A stretch of 21,131 bases of DNA. It comes from Smittium culicis. Its lineage: Eukaryota; Kickxellomycota; Harpellomycetes; Harpellales; Legeriomycetaceae. Below are positions 9,090 to 17,435 of the stretch, in pieces. The translations under genes were made by a program, and so were the position numbers. The stretch is taken from NCBI GenBank assembly GCA_001970855.1, contig LSSN01002225.1, positions 1 through 21,131 of the forward strand, given 5' to 3'. Each line of letters starts with the position of its first letter. Positions within the stretch are counted from its first letter, which is position 1. The notes under the pieces are model-generated. The model was not told the origin of the DNA. It saw only the letters and a program-made list of their open reading frames with translations, and did not search any database.

Positions 9090-10840
9090 AAAAAAAAAAA
9101 AACTCAAAAAAGCTCTCCAGAGTTCGAAAGCTTGTTCGCGGGAGCCATAAATATGGTACGAAAAACAGATTCGGTAGCAAATCCTCTCAGAAAAAAAACC
9201 TTGGAAGCTGAAACTCAGGCTGAAGCATCAAAAACGCACTCAATCAGCCAAAATTTTGAGTGAGAGGACACGAGAGGTTAATGGGATCTCAATTGATCCC
9301 ACGGATAGCTCCCCAGTAGAGAGCTGCGCCTATATGCTTTGCTCTTCGTTGTCCAGAGTAAATTTAACCCCGCCGCCCATTCCGAGATTAGTGAAGAATT
9401 CGTGTGGCTACTGATGAATAACGCGAACGAAAAAGTAAAAATTTCTAGCCCTAGATTCTACTGAAACCTGTTATAATCTCATAGAATTGGAGAATCGACT
9501 TTGTTATTAACCTGAGAAAACTTAGCCTTATCATCGAATATTCGAACTCTAGATTGTATCACTGATTTCGATCTGCCATCTAATCAACAAAAGTTTTTCA
9601 CGATTTCTCTGTATCTGTAGTATTCAATCATCATCATCTTGATCTACCAATTCTGAAAAATGCACCTTCGCTTATATTGAAATAAAAAAATACTATAAAT
9701 AAATGTTTTTACTTTTTGTCTATCTCTAAGTCCCCACACGTTCACCAAGATTCTGTGCTCAGTATTGAAATTTACGAGATCTCAGGGAATCAAAATTAAA
9801 GCGGAATTAGACGATATACTGATAATTGGAGATTCAATAAACCAGTGTGTATTTAATTGAAACTAGCGTTTCAAAAATTCTCAGAGCTTATGTAGAATAT
9901 TAAAATCTTGAAATCAGTTATGAATCTCACAGTTCATAGCCCACTTGGACATGGTAATAAACCTCTACCAGTTGACACTGTAGGTCCTTTCTTCCAAGTA
10001 AAGGGACCTCCGAAGGGAATAGTCATGAATTTTGAAAGCAGTAATGAAAAAATTGAAATTTCTTGAGATCTTCATTGGGATAGACCAAGAAATTTAGGTG
10101 GCACTACTTCCTGAGGCATTGATGATGAGATAACTCTTAGGATTGAAGAAAAAATATCGCTTTAAGAAGTCATAGAAATCAACTGTCGCGATAACCTACT
10201 TAGAAACACAGAACCTGTTATTAATAGGAAAAAATTGAAACTGTGAAACATTTATTTTTTTATATGAGAGAATCTTGTGCTATAAATCTTCACAGATTCG
10301 AGCGACGCTGCTTAGGGAATAATTTTTGACTCAAAAACTACTCAGTATTATGCAGTCCTTCAGAAGCGCTCATTTGTATCAATTCGAATAAATTATTTAA
10401 TATAATATATGCAACTAAACTATTTCAGGTTGTAGATCGATCAATACTGCTATACTCGGAAAACACCACGGCGCTAGCATGAAGTTTTCGAATTTTGAGG
10501 ATCGAATTCTACAGAGCTATTAGATATCACATATCTAATATACAATCACTTAATGGCTTCAAAATCCTGACCGCATGTTGCTATCGTTCCAAAAAAAAAA
10601 ATAAAATAAACACAGCGGATGCACTAAGCAGACTAGCCGCACAGACAGAATGAATATTGTCGTACAAAGTCTCCAGAGAATATATTGCCTATACGGAGCT
10701 CGCTAAGTTTACCTGTTTTCCTCGACATTAAACAAGATGGAAATATTCTACAGCCTGTTTGCAGACTCCAAATATGTGGGTCAAAACCACCTACCACACA
10801 ATCGATCAGGGTGCTCCATTCATTAAGCGAGATCTCGCAG
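9090..10840 (+). pseudogene. Reverse transcriptase-RNase H of the second DIRS-like element (broken)
   Basis: In order: THSISQNFE (about 9235), SEISEEFVW and SPRFY before the fingers (about 9390-9460), then a clean stretch LSLSPHTFTKIL and LDDILIIGDS. In that stretch the active site reads ELDD (9804-9815): both Asp remain but the Tyr codon has become Glu. AHLDMVIN and LTL follow (about 9935), then LRREXXXILK and VALLPEALM of the connection. The RNase H region (about 10376-10640) has SENTTALA for the first copy's SDNSTTYAY, and NTADALSRL. After that, NKMEIFYSLFADSK matches the first copy's segment after VDLFA. At least a dozen stops and several shifts make it a clear pseudogene. Identification rests on colinearity with the first copy and on RT motifs. 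Confidence 0.75.
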
Positions 10841-11559
10841 GTACCTCAATTAACATACTATATAAGTAGAAGTTTTAAACGTACCACTACCTTTATTTTC
10901 GATTAAGGATTTGATTCATTATACAAGGAATTTATATACTGAAGTTTGTTTCAAAAAAAAAGGGGGGGTTTTTTTTTTTCCTAAGAATTTTTTTTTTTTG
11001 GATTAAAGGTTATAATGCAAATAATGTTTTAAGTTTAAATCAAATTTTTAGATCTGAAAATTTATTAATTTAAGTTTCAATTATACTTTTTACTCTTATT
11101 TAGATGCTATTAATTTTTTTATTTAAACTATAGTATTAAATTTAATTATAAAAGATAAAACTAACTATATGAAATGTTATAACTAAAATTTGAGAGCAAA
11201 ATAAAGGTTCTGGGTTCAGCTTATACATACTATTCATTTCTTGCTATTTTGTAGGCTATTCTTAGTCTTTAAGTTTCGTACTGTCTTGTTATTTTTATTT
11301 ATTTTTCTCTTGATGTTTGATTGGATTAAAAGTATTCTATTCTCCTTTGTATTCAAAAAAAAATTTCATAATAATCTGCTTATCTTCTTTCTAAATTCAT
11401 TTTTTTCATTTCTGCTCGTTTTTCTTTGTAGTTAGAAAAATCAAGAATTTTAAACCGACCTAATTGTATCGAATATTTATTTATACCGAGTTTTTAACTT
11501 TGTTTATTTTTCATTTACTCAGCCGTAGAATCGCTCTACGACATATAGAAAGCGAAACG
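10841..11559 (+). other. AT-rich block inside the second retroelement
   Basis: About 600-700 bp of AT-rich DNA that the first copy lacks between its RNase H tail and recombinase. It contains a striking A9-G7-T11 run at 10953-10979 and a Phe/Leu-rich 64-codon frame (11241-11435) that looks like translated T-rich DNA. Recombinase-linked sequence is recognisable again from about 11520-11560. Confidence 0.45.
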
Positions 11560-12690
11560 GTAACGAATAGAGATAATATTTGTTAAACCGCTGCGGAAAT
11601 TCGCAATATGGTAACCGGAACTCATGAATATGTTTTTAAAACAGGCACTACTGTTCAGGCGAAATCGGTGGTTCTAGATCCAAAAATCGGAAAATCTCGG
11701 CTATCCAACATCAATACTTGATTGTTTGTGACTTGGAGGATCAGGGGGGAAAATCTCTAAACTTAAGGTCTCACAGATACTTTCGTAGTTATTATCCTTT
11801 CAATCCAACTTGCTTTGAAAAGCAAATCGAGATACTATTGTAAAAAGATAAATTTTTAGCATTAATCACCAAACATAATTACAGAGAGCCTGAACAAACC
11901 TCTCACACTGTTAATTACTTAAGAGAAATTTCTGTGTCCAATAAACTTATATCTATCGCCATTAAAGCATATATTTCAGCGATAACTGGCCTAATTGAAG
12001 TTCCAAATGATATGTTTAACTCTGTGTGCCTGTAAAATTTTTAAAAGGCGTTAATGGTACTGAATAAGATTCATTTGTTAAGTCGAATATTAAAACTTCT
12101 CGAGTCATATTATAATTGAGAGAATGGTGTAGAACAGAGGGCCTAGATATTTTGAAGCTTACGTCAAAGACATATTGAGTATTTAGCGGATGCGGCTTAC
12201 TTCAGCTATTGTGAAATTCATCTTATTATGAATTCCAGTATTGAATTTGTTAAAGCTTGCTTAATTTTTGACAGTAGCACCAAAGGAGAAGCGAAATGGC
12301 AAGTCAATCTAGCGGCCTTGTTAAATAAGCAAGAACGTATACCCAATTTTATGTCATATATTATCCAAAGAAATTTATAAGGAGGAGATAGCATGTCAGC
12401 ATTACACAAGCCACATGAAAAAAATAGTTTAATAATGATAAAAAAGCTGTAGCGCAATATCAAGAAACTACGACTTTTAATTTTCTATAGATATTATTAC
12501 AAGTAAATAACGATATAACTAGTATTATTAGTCGCTCAGTAAACGCAACAAAATCTAAATAATGAGCGATTTTAGCGATTCTAGCAGCTGCACAGGGGTT
12601 TGATGGGACAATATAATTTTCAAATGCGTTTTTGGTCTTATTACGGCATTTTCGACGCATGCTATCGATTATTCCGTAGCACCAATCAAT
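11560..12690 (+). pseudogene. Tyrosine recombinase of the second DIRS-like element (broken)
   Basis: From about 11690, SKNRKISAIQHQ lines up with RSRKRKIFAIQQQ of the first copy. The N-terminal domain follows with TVNYLREISVSNK and AIKAYISAITGLIE (first copy: INYLTEIFLTNKHS and IKA, stop, KSVITSLIE). The catalytic part, in another frame, has FLTVAPKEKRNGKSI, a stop, RPC, then ISKNVYPILCHIL (about 12270-12370), matching VPKEKQNGYPTKRPC and DPILCPIL. The box II segment AILAILAAAQGF is preceded by TAA TGA, so the Arg codon is lost (TGA at 12563-12565). The tail WSYYGIFDACYRLFRS keeps the nucleophilic Tyr at 12663-12665. It is decayed but colinear over its whole length. The minus-strand frames at 12218-12660 are shadows. 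Confidence 0.75.
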
Positions 12691-12916
12691 TTTTGTTTGA
12701 ATATGTTTGTGTTTTTATTGATACTTTTATCGAAAACTGAAAAGAATCCCCTTTTCTTGAGATGGGAAATAGGATAATTTTTATACTTTAGTTTTTATAT
12801 TTTAAATATGAAATAATAATGTAATACTATTAAACTCGTATAACAAACACTTATTCAAACAAGGCTCATTAATGTATCTTTTTTTTTTTTGCTTAATAGT
12901 GATTGCCACATAGATC

Positions 12917-12992
12917 GGTAACCAAATGCATTACTGCGTGTCACTGCCCCCAGGCGGATCTTATTGCAGCGGTACTACCTCTGGAGTAACTT
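12917..12992 (+). pseudogene. Isolated C-terminal tail of another DIRS recombinase
   Basis: The frame ending at the TAA at 12990-12992 reads QADLIAAVLPLE, matching ITAAVHPLD at the recombinase end of the first copy, also followed by TAA. Just upstream the DNA resembles a YYRLSR-type tail with small deletions. The second element's own tail (CYRLFRSTNQ) already ends near 12690, so this is a separate fragment or was displaced by a 240-bp insertion. Thirty bp after it, the inverted-end unit at 13023 begins. Confidence 0.5.
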
Positions 12993-13022
12993 GGTATGAC
13001 CGCTGTATGAAGTGTAATGTAA

Positions 13023-13318
13023 AATTAATCGAGTCATTTAGGGCGAAATTTAATTATTATATGAATAGGGTGGTCATTAAGTACTGTCCACAAGTTCCAA
13101 AAATACTTACCTTTGAAAAAGGTGATTAGGACAAGATTTACTGTACCTTCGGTAACTAATAGAAAGTTTTTTTAACTGATAGGATTACGTGTTAATTATT
13201 ATTTTATTTTATTTTATTTAGAAGCTATGTGTAATATCCAATAAAAGGCGAGTGCTACTTAATATGGTCACCCTATTATTTTAATAATTAATATTATTAC
13301 TATAGGGCTCAATTAATT
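13023..13318. mobile_element. Minimal inverted-end unit of the DIRS-like family
   Basis: The unit is 296 bp with about 60-bp imperfect inverted ends. The left end reads AATTAATCGAG to AATAGGGTGGTCAT; the right end, on minus, reads AATTAATTGAGCCC to AATAGGGTGACCATATT. Its interior (13103-13160) matches the leader of the first element (6041-6100), including TTTACTGTACYTTCRGTAA with a small stem. It therefore holds both termini and the 5' leader but no gag, RT or recombinase sequence. It may be an internally deleted or non-autonomous derivative, or a recombination product of an element circle. Confidence 0.6.
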
Positions 13319-14483
13319 ATCTGGGAGATTCTGAACGAAGAGAGCGCTATGTTGCAGTTTAATGTTATTGGCCTGTATATTCACTTTTTGTAAGAATTAT
13401 TGGCGGAGCAAGAAAGGCGTTTTAATTTTTCTATTTCTTCGTTTCAATAATAAATTATTATTTGATAAAAAAGTAAATTATTCTACTCATTGGCCGTTTA
13501 TTTTTTATGCGATTTTATACACTGAAACTCTTTATGCTATAAAATGGCCTCTTCATAAAGAATCGCCCATATAATATTTGGGTGTACTTTATTACAAGGT
13601 ACATTGAGGTTAAATATCGAATCAAGTATATTTTAATAGTGAAATGATTATATGATTTTATTTCTATGGTTCTGATCAATATCGATTAAAAAAACTTTAA
13701 CATGCAATCGATGGGTTAATCCTTATCGAAATCAACTTTGTTTAAAATAAACGGAGATTGTAATATAAAAAGTCATCTAAGAATAATATTTCTTTATTGA
13801 GATAATATATAATTAAAAAAAATTAAAAAACAGAATTAATTAATAAGCAAATGTGGGGGTAGAAGATTAGGTATTAATTTGATGTTAATAAAACTAGAGG
13901 GGCTCAATTGGGATAGTTATATCAGGGATGTTGGTAGAACGGAGCTTGAATAGTTGAATTGATCGGGGGAAGAAGGGAAGGGTGTATATTTGTTGGCACG
14001 AGGCAGGAATGCGTGGGTTAAATAGTGCATGAAATTAAAAGATTTTGGGTAAATATCGGAAGTGTGAGCCAAAGTATTTAGATTAAGCAAAAGATGGTGC
14101 ATAAATAAAGTTTGTATCACATAATTCATGCCATTTAAGTAGAGATTTAAGCTGAGAAATTATGTGTTTGGGTGAGGAAGAAGGACATGCAAAGTAGCGA
14201 ACAGATATGGATTTATTTGAAGTCTGGTGAAAATTCGGTATTGGGTGATTGGAAATTGCGGGCAGACTGCTGAAATGGGGATGGGTTTGCTTAGTAATAT
14301 ATTATTTTTTGTCTAAGGTTACATATAAAAAAAAACAATTAATTTTCAATTTTTTTTTATAAAATGGGGGGATTAGATACTAAAATAACATTGACCCTTA
14401 TAAAAGTTTTTACTTTTCTTACTTTTTATTTTATCAGTCAAATTATAGGGATATAATATAAACAATTCCAGTTTATTTCCAAT
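13319..14483. other. Gene-free stretch upstream of GCLM
   Basis: AT-rich to about 13850, then purine-rich on plus to 14290. Two frames of 70 codons (13362-13574 plus, 13917-14129 minus) have no recognisable motif. On minus, 14320-14270 looks like an intron end (TACTAAG then TTTCAG) followed by about 60 open codons to a stop near 14090. This could be the remnant of a gene, but I cannot name it. Confidence 0.4.
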
Positions 14484-14620
14484 ATATAAATAACGATAAA
14501 GAATCTTTTTCTCTTTCCTACTCATTCTATACCTGAGTTTCATACTTTAAAAGATCCTTACCCCCCCTGCCTGCCAATAAATCAAAAAAAGCTTTTTTTT
14601 TTCTTTCTAATAAATAAACA
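14447..14620 (+). promoter_or_regulatory. Putative GCLM promoter and leader
   Basis: TATA-like sequences (ATATAATATAAA near 14450, ATATATAAATAA near 14483) are followed by a pyrimidine-rich leader with CCTTACCCCCCCTGCC and a T run, then AACAATG at the start. Suggestive only. Confidence 0.35.
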
Positions 14621-15620
14621 ATGTCAACTAATAACGAGAATAATACTGTAAAGGTTGTTTTATTTACTGACAACTTGATGCACACTGGTCCTTCTGTAGT
14701 CGCAACAAAAGGCGACTCTGCAGCTTTGAATGAGCTCGAGATATCAGTTAACGAAACTATTAACTTGGGTCTTGGCCTTGAATCAACAAATTATGATAGC
14801 GAAACAAGAACTCTTGAGATCAAGGATTTTAGGGATCGCCGCGATTTGGGCTTTAAAGACTGCTCGCAAGACTTGGAAGTAACAGGTAACTTTTATTAAT
14901 ATACGATCTATTCACCAACCAGCAACTTTTTCAAAAAAAAAACAATTCAATAAAATATTAGCTAGAAGAGATTAAATGAATTTATTATTAATGTTAGTAT
15001 AATTGTGTGTTATGGGGGGGTGTTATTTAATAGCAAAATTGTATGTATCCTGTTGCAAGGAGTTTTTGGATTCGATTTCGAAGAACCTGGAGCTGCTCAA
15101 GCAGCACCTTGGGGTATCAGTAATAGACACGTTAATGTTGACGTTCGATTCGTGTGAAATATTGGGGAAAAACGGATCACTATTGATCAACGATGCGTTC
15201 AGGCAGTTCTGGGGAGGAGTGAGCGGGCTTTCAGGCAAGGGGTTGTTTAAACAGCTGGGAGTGAGCGATATCCCGTTATCTTTTCTGGAGAGTATGAAGA
15301 GCGAAGGGATGAAACTGCCAGCGATTAATCAGATCAGGACGCCAGACTGCTCGATGTTGCCTGAAGAGCTATTAACTTTTGCTGAGCAGAACGACATACT
15401 GTTGTATTCACATAGCGACAGCGAGTACCAGCTACACCAAGATTTCTTAAAGTCTTTGGCTAAAAACGAAAACTTGAGACGAGCTATTCCTGGCCTTGAG
15501 GGTTCAGACATTATACCAACAATCCAATCCAAAACCGTTTTAAAGTATATTGTTGGGATAAAGGACCGCTCAATCATCCGAAGCAAAGGATTTATTACCA
15601 ATTTTAATGTTGAATTTTGA
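14621..15620 (+). CDS. GCLM: Glutamate-cysteine ligase modifier (regulatory) subunit, two exons
   Basis: It is the light subunit that binds the catalytic glutamate-cysteine ligase, lowering its need for glutamate and relieving feedback by glutathione; cytosolic, first step of glutathione synthesis. I place exons at 14621-14885 and 15034-15620, with the intron 14886-15033 (GTAACT to TAG). The split codon G/CA joins EVT to AKLYVS, just where human GCLM has KVSAKLF. The product is 283 residues (human 274). Recognisable blocks: LFTDNLM near the N-terminus, KQLGVSDI (161-168; human VAIGTSDL), TPDCSMLPEELLTFAEQ (191-207), DILLYSHSD and IKDRSIIRSKGFI near the C-terminus (human VKSRGIIKSKGYI). The aldo-keto-reductase-like fold is known for the family. 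The frame beginning at TTG 15003 is intron read-through. An AATAAA at 15644 follows. It converges with RIB1. The identity is firm; the 3' splice site rests on continuity only. Confidence 0.88.
14886..15033 (+). other. GCLM intron
   Basis: 148 bp, GTAACT...AATAG. It contains stops in all frames, an A10 run and a G7 run near the 3' end, without the T-tract seen in the GSH2 introns. TATTAATG near 14986 is a possible branch point. Confidence 0.75.
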
Positions 15621-15643
15621 AAATAATATTGTTTTTTAATTTT

Positions 15644-15649
15644 AATAAA
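15644..15649 (+). terminator. AATAAA signal downstream of GCLM
   Basis: AATAAA lies 24 nt after the TGA at 15618-15620, in AT-rich 3' sequence, a plausible polyadenylation signal. Confidence 0.45.
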
Positions 15650-15737
15650 GTATACTCAAAATAATAATTAAAAAAAAAAAAGGAAAAAGTTTATACAAAC
15701 ACCACCAAGATGAAATTAAAATGAAATTAAATAAATA

Positions 15738-15804
15738 CAAGACCAGAATATTTAAAAGGTTGTTTTTTTTTTTTTTTTTCAAAGAAACGAATATTCTAAT
15801 CTTG
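15738..15804. repeat. Imperfect hairpin between the convergent GCLM and RIB1 genes
   Basis: The arms are 15738-15753 (CAAGACCAGAATATTT) and 15789-15804 (GAATATTCTAATCTTG), about 13 of 16 positions pairing, around a loop of about 35 nt with an 18-T run. It lies in the shared 3' region of the two genes and could aid 3' end formation on either strand; the role is not shown. Confidence 0.4.
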
Positions 15805-16143
15805 CATTCCACAATTAAAATTATATATATATAATATAGATATTATTTATGGCTGAATTCGTTAAAAATAAGAAAAAGGGTGGGTAATGGTGATTGGGTT
15901 TTTGATTGTTGTTTATAAGAGTAATGTACGGAAGAGGAAAAAAAAAAATATGTAATAAGGATGAGTAGCTAGAAATAAAAGGACAAAGTCTAAAAAAAAT
16001 AAAAAGTAAAGTAAAGTATAGAGGGGAAAAAAAAAAACTCTGGCGGATATGTATGATATTTTGAATTTGAGAGAGGGAGGGAGGGAAATGAAGGTATAAA
16101 GTAAGTAGGGATTATTGTGGGGGGGTTGTGTGATTGAAATTGT

Positions 16144-17259
16144 TTAGTATTTTGGGATATCTAGGATATGACCCATTTTGAGGGCTTTTGTTAGTAGGTA
16201 CCTATCAGCTTCAGCCATAGAGTTTTTAGAGGAGTTTAGATGTCTGTGGTATGAGGAGTAGTTTGTGCTGGGAAGGTAAGGGGGCGTGGAGATGGCTCTG
16301 GAGGCGGGGAGAGTTTCTTGGTCAGAGTCTAGAGAGGCAGAGTCGTTATGATCTAGGAGAGAGTTGTTGTGGTATTGGGAGAGGTAAGTAGTGGCAGGGG
16401 CGAGTTTAGAGTTGGGATTAGAAGTTTCGTTTGGAGGGGTGGAAGAGTCTGTGGAGGTATTTAAGGGAGAGTTGGAGACCAGGGTATTTAAATCGTTTGA
16501 GGGATGGGGTAGGTGGGATTCGATACCGGAGAAAGTTTCCATGTGGTCAGAGTTTTCAGAGTTGAGCCACCAAGAGGGGATCATAGGGACTCTTGAGACG
16601 ACGTTGATGTTAGAGTTATGAGAGATTTTAGAAATTTTGTCGGGGTTATTTGTTAATAGGTTGATGTCGGAGATAGCGAAGTCGTTGAGGATGGCTTGGG
16701 CGATATCGTAGGAGCGGCCGTCGGCGGGGTGGTTGAGGAGGAGGTTAGCGTTGACGGTGTCGTGACCCATATCCTGGAGGTTGTAAGCTTTGAGCTTGTC
16801 CATTAAACCAATGTTGCGGCCTTCTTGGCGCAGGTAGACGATGACACCAGAGTTTTGTAGGGACATGAGACGCATAGCTTCAGCGAGCTGGTAGCCACAG
16901 TCACAGCGAGTGGAAGAGACGGTTTCGCCGGTGTAGCATTCGGAGTGAATTCTTACGAGAGGGGGGCTAGACAAGGAGGATTTTTTAGGGGGCAGGTCGG
17001 AGGCGCCTCTTATTTTTCTGTCGAGGTCGGATTCGTTTTGTACGATAGAGTTCAAAGAGGAGCTTTGGATATTGTCACCGAATACGATAGCTAAATGCTC
17101 TTTTTTGTCTTTGTTGTTGTCATACAAGTGTAGGTAGAAATGACCGTTAGGGTACGGGATGCGAGCCTTAACTCTGCAGTTGACAATGGCGGGCTGGGAG
17201 GAGGAGGTATCAGAAATGCCAGAGGTTTGAGTATTTTGGGGGTTAGTTATAGATTGCAT
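16144..17259 (-). CDS. RIB1: GTP cyclohydrolase II
   Basis: It opens the imidazole ring of GTP, releasing formate and pyrophosphate: the first step of riboflavin synthesis, cytosolic and zinc-dependent. 371 residues, no intron, ATG at 17259-17257. The zinc site is [20 protein letters not shown] with Cys108, Cys119 and Cys121. [10 protein letters not shown] (143-152) contains the conserved Arg of the active site. [11 protein letters not shown] (165-175), with His where E. coli RibA has Tyr, and LLTNNPDKI (201-209) follow. The C-terminal helix [13 protein letters not shown] (354-366) matches the YLxTKxxKMGHLL end of the family. Between [10 protein letters not shown] and this helix lies an insertion of roughly 115 residues (234-350) rich in Ser, Asn, Thr and Pro, absent from bacterial RibA. 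It is a single-domain enzyme without the RibB part. It converges with GCLM, with the same orientation as GSH2. Identity very secure. Confidence 0.96.
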   Translation of the reverse strand: MQSITNPQNTQTSGISDTSSSQPAIVNCRVKARIPYPNGHFYLHLYDNNKDKKEHLAIVFGDNIQSSSLNSIVQNESDLDRKIRGASDLPPKKSSLSSPPLVRIHSECYTGETVSSTRCDCGYQLAEAMRLMSLQNSGVIVYLRQEGRNIGLMDKLKAYNLQDMGHDTVNANLLLNHPADGRSYDIAQAILNDFAISDINLLTNNPDKISKISHNSNINVVSRVPMIPSWWLNSENSDHMETFSGIESHLPHPSNDLNTLVSNSPLNTSTDSSTPPNETSNPNSKLAPATTYLSQYHNNSLLDHNDSASLDSDQETLPASRAISTPPYLPSTNYSSYHRHLNSSKNSMAEADRYLLTKALKMGHILDIPKY

Positions 17260-17427
17260 GTTGTAAAATAAACTTATTTGCGAAAGAAAAAAAGAAAAGA
17301 AAAGTAAAGCAGGGATAAGTGGTGAAATGAATGGATATGAACAAGGCAGTTAATAGCTTTAATGTTGTGTTGAGTGTTAGAGAATAAATTATAAACTAAA
17401 AAAAAAGGGAAAGAGGAAGCAGAATGT

Positions 17428-17435
17428 CTTATATA
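17428..17435 (-). promoter_or_regulatory. Possible TATA box of RIB1
   Basis: The minus strand reads TATATAAG about 170 bp before the RIB1 start. The region between 17260 and 17830 is pyrimidine-rich on the coding strand (CT/GA runs, (GA)n near 17720), as often in fungal promoters. Confidence 0.4.

Larger units (their letters stand above)
7997..12690 (+). mobile_element. Second DIRS-like retrotransposon, strongly decayed
   Basis: Plus-strand remnants follow the same order as in the element at 2127-6240: a leader with a 17-bp identical block (8000-8016), gag (8035-8560), RT and RNase H (9090-10840), recombinase (11560-12690). Aligning the two copies by eye recovers nearly every protein block, but this copy has stops every few tens of codons, and AT-rich stretches of about 500-600 bp separate its domains. 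The RT active site reads ELDD instead of YLDD, and the recombinase box II Arg codon is a stop. Neither terminal repeat could be placed with certainty, so both ends are approximate. It lies head-to-head with the first copy. Confidence 0.75.

Noticed and set aside
12219..12400. A different gag-like protein in the plus-strand frame with FVKACLIFDSSTKGEAKW
   Set aside because: Another frame of the same DNA gives the recombinase motif APKEKRNGKSI, colinear with the first element, which explains it better.
12218..12660. Two minus-strand frames of 81 and 66 codons
   Set aside because: They are opposite to the plus-strand recombinase pseudogene, which is recognisable by protein motifs.
12926..13129. 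67-codon plus-strand frame
   Set aside because: It runs across a recombinase tail in the wrong frame and into the inverted terminal repeat, so it is not a gene.
13917..14129. 70-codon minus-strand frame
   Set aside because: No motif, and it overlaps the intron-like remnant in another frame; not convincing as a gene.
15003..15033. TTG start for the second GCLM frame
   Set aside because: These codons are the intron end; splicing at 15033 gives a continuous conserved protein, so no internal start is needed.
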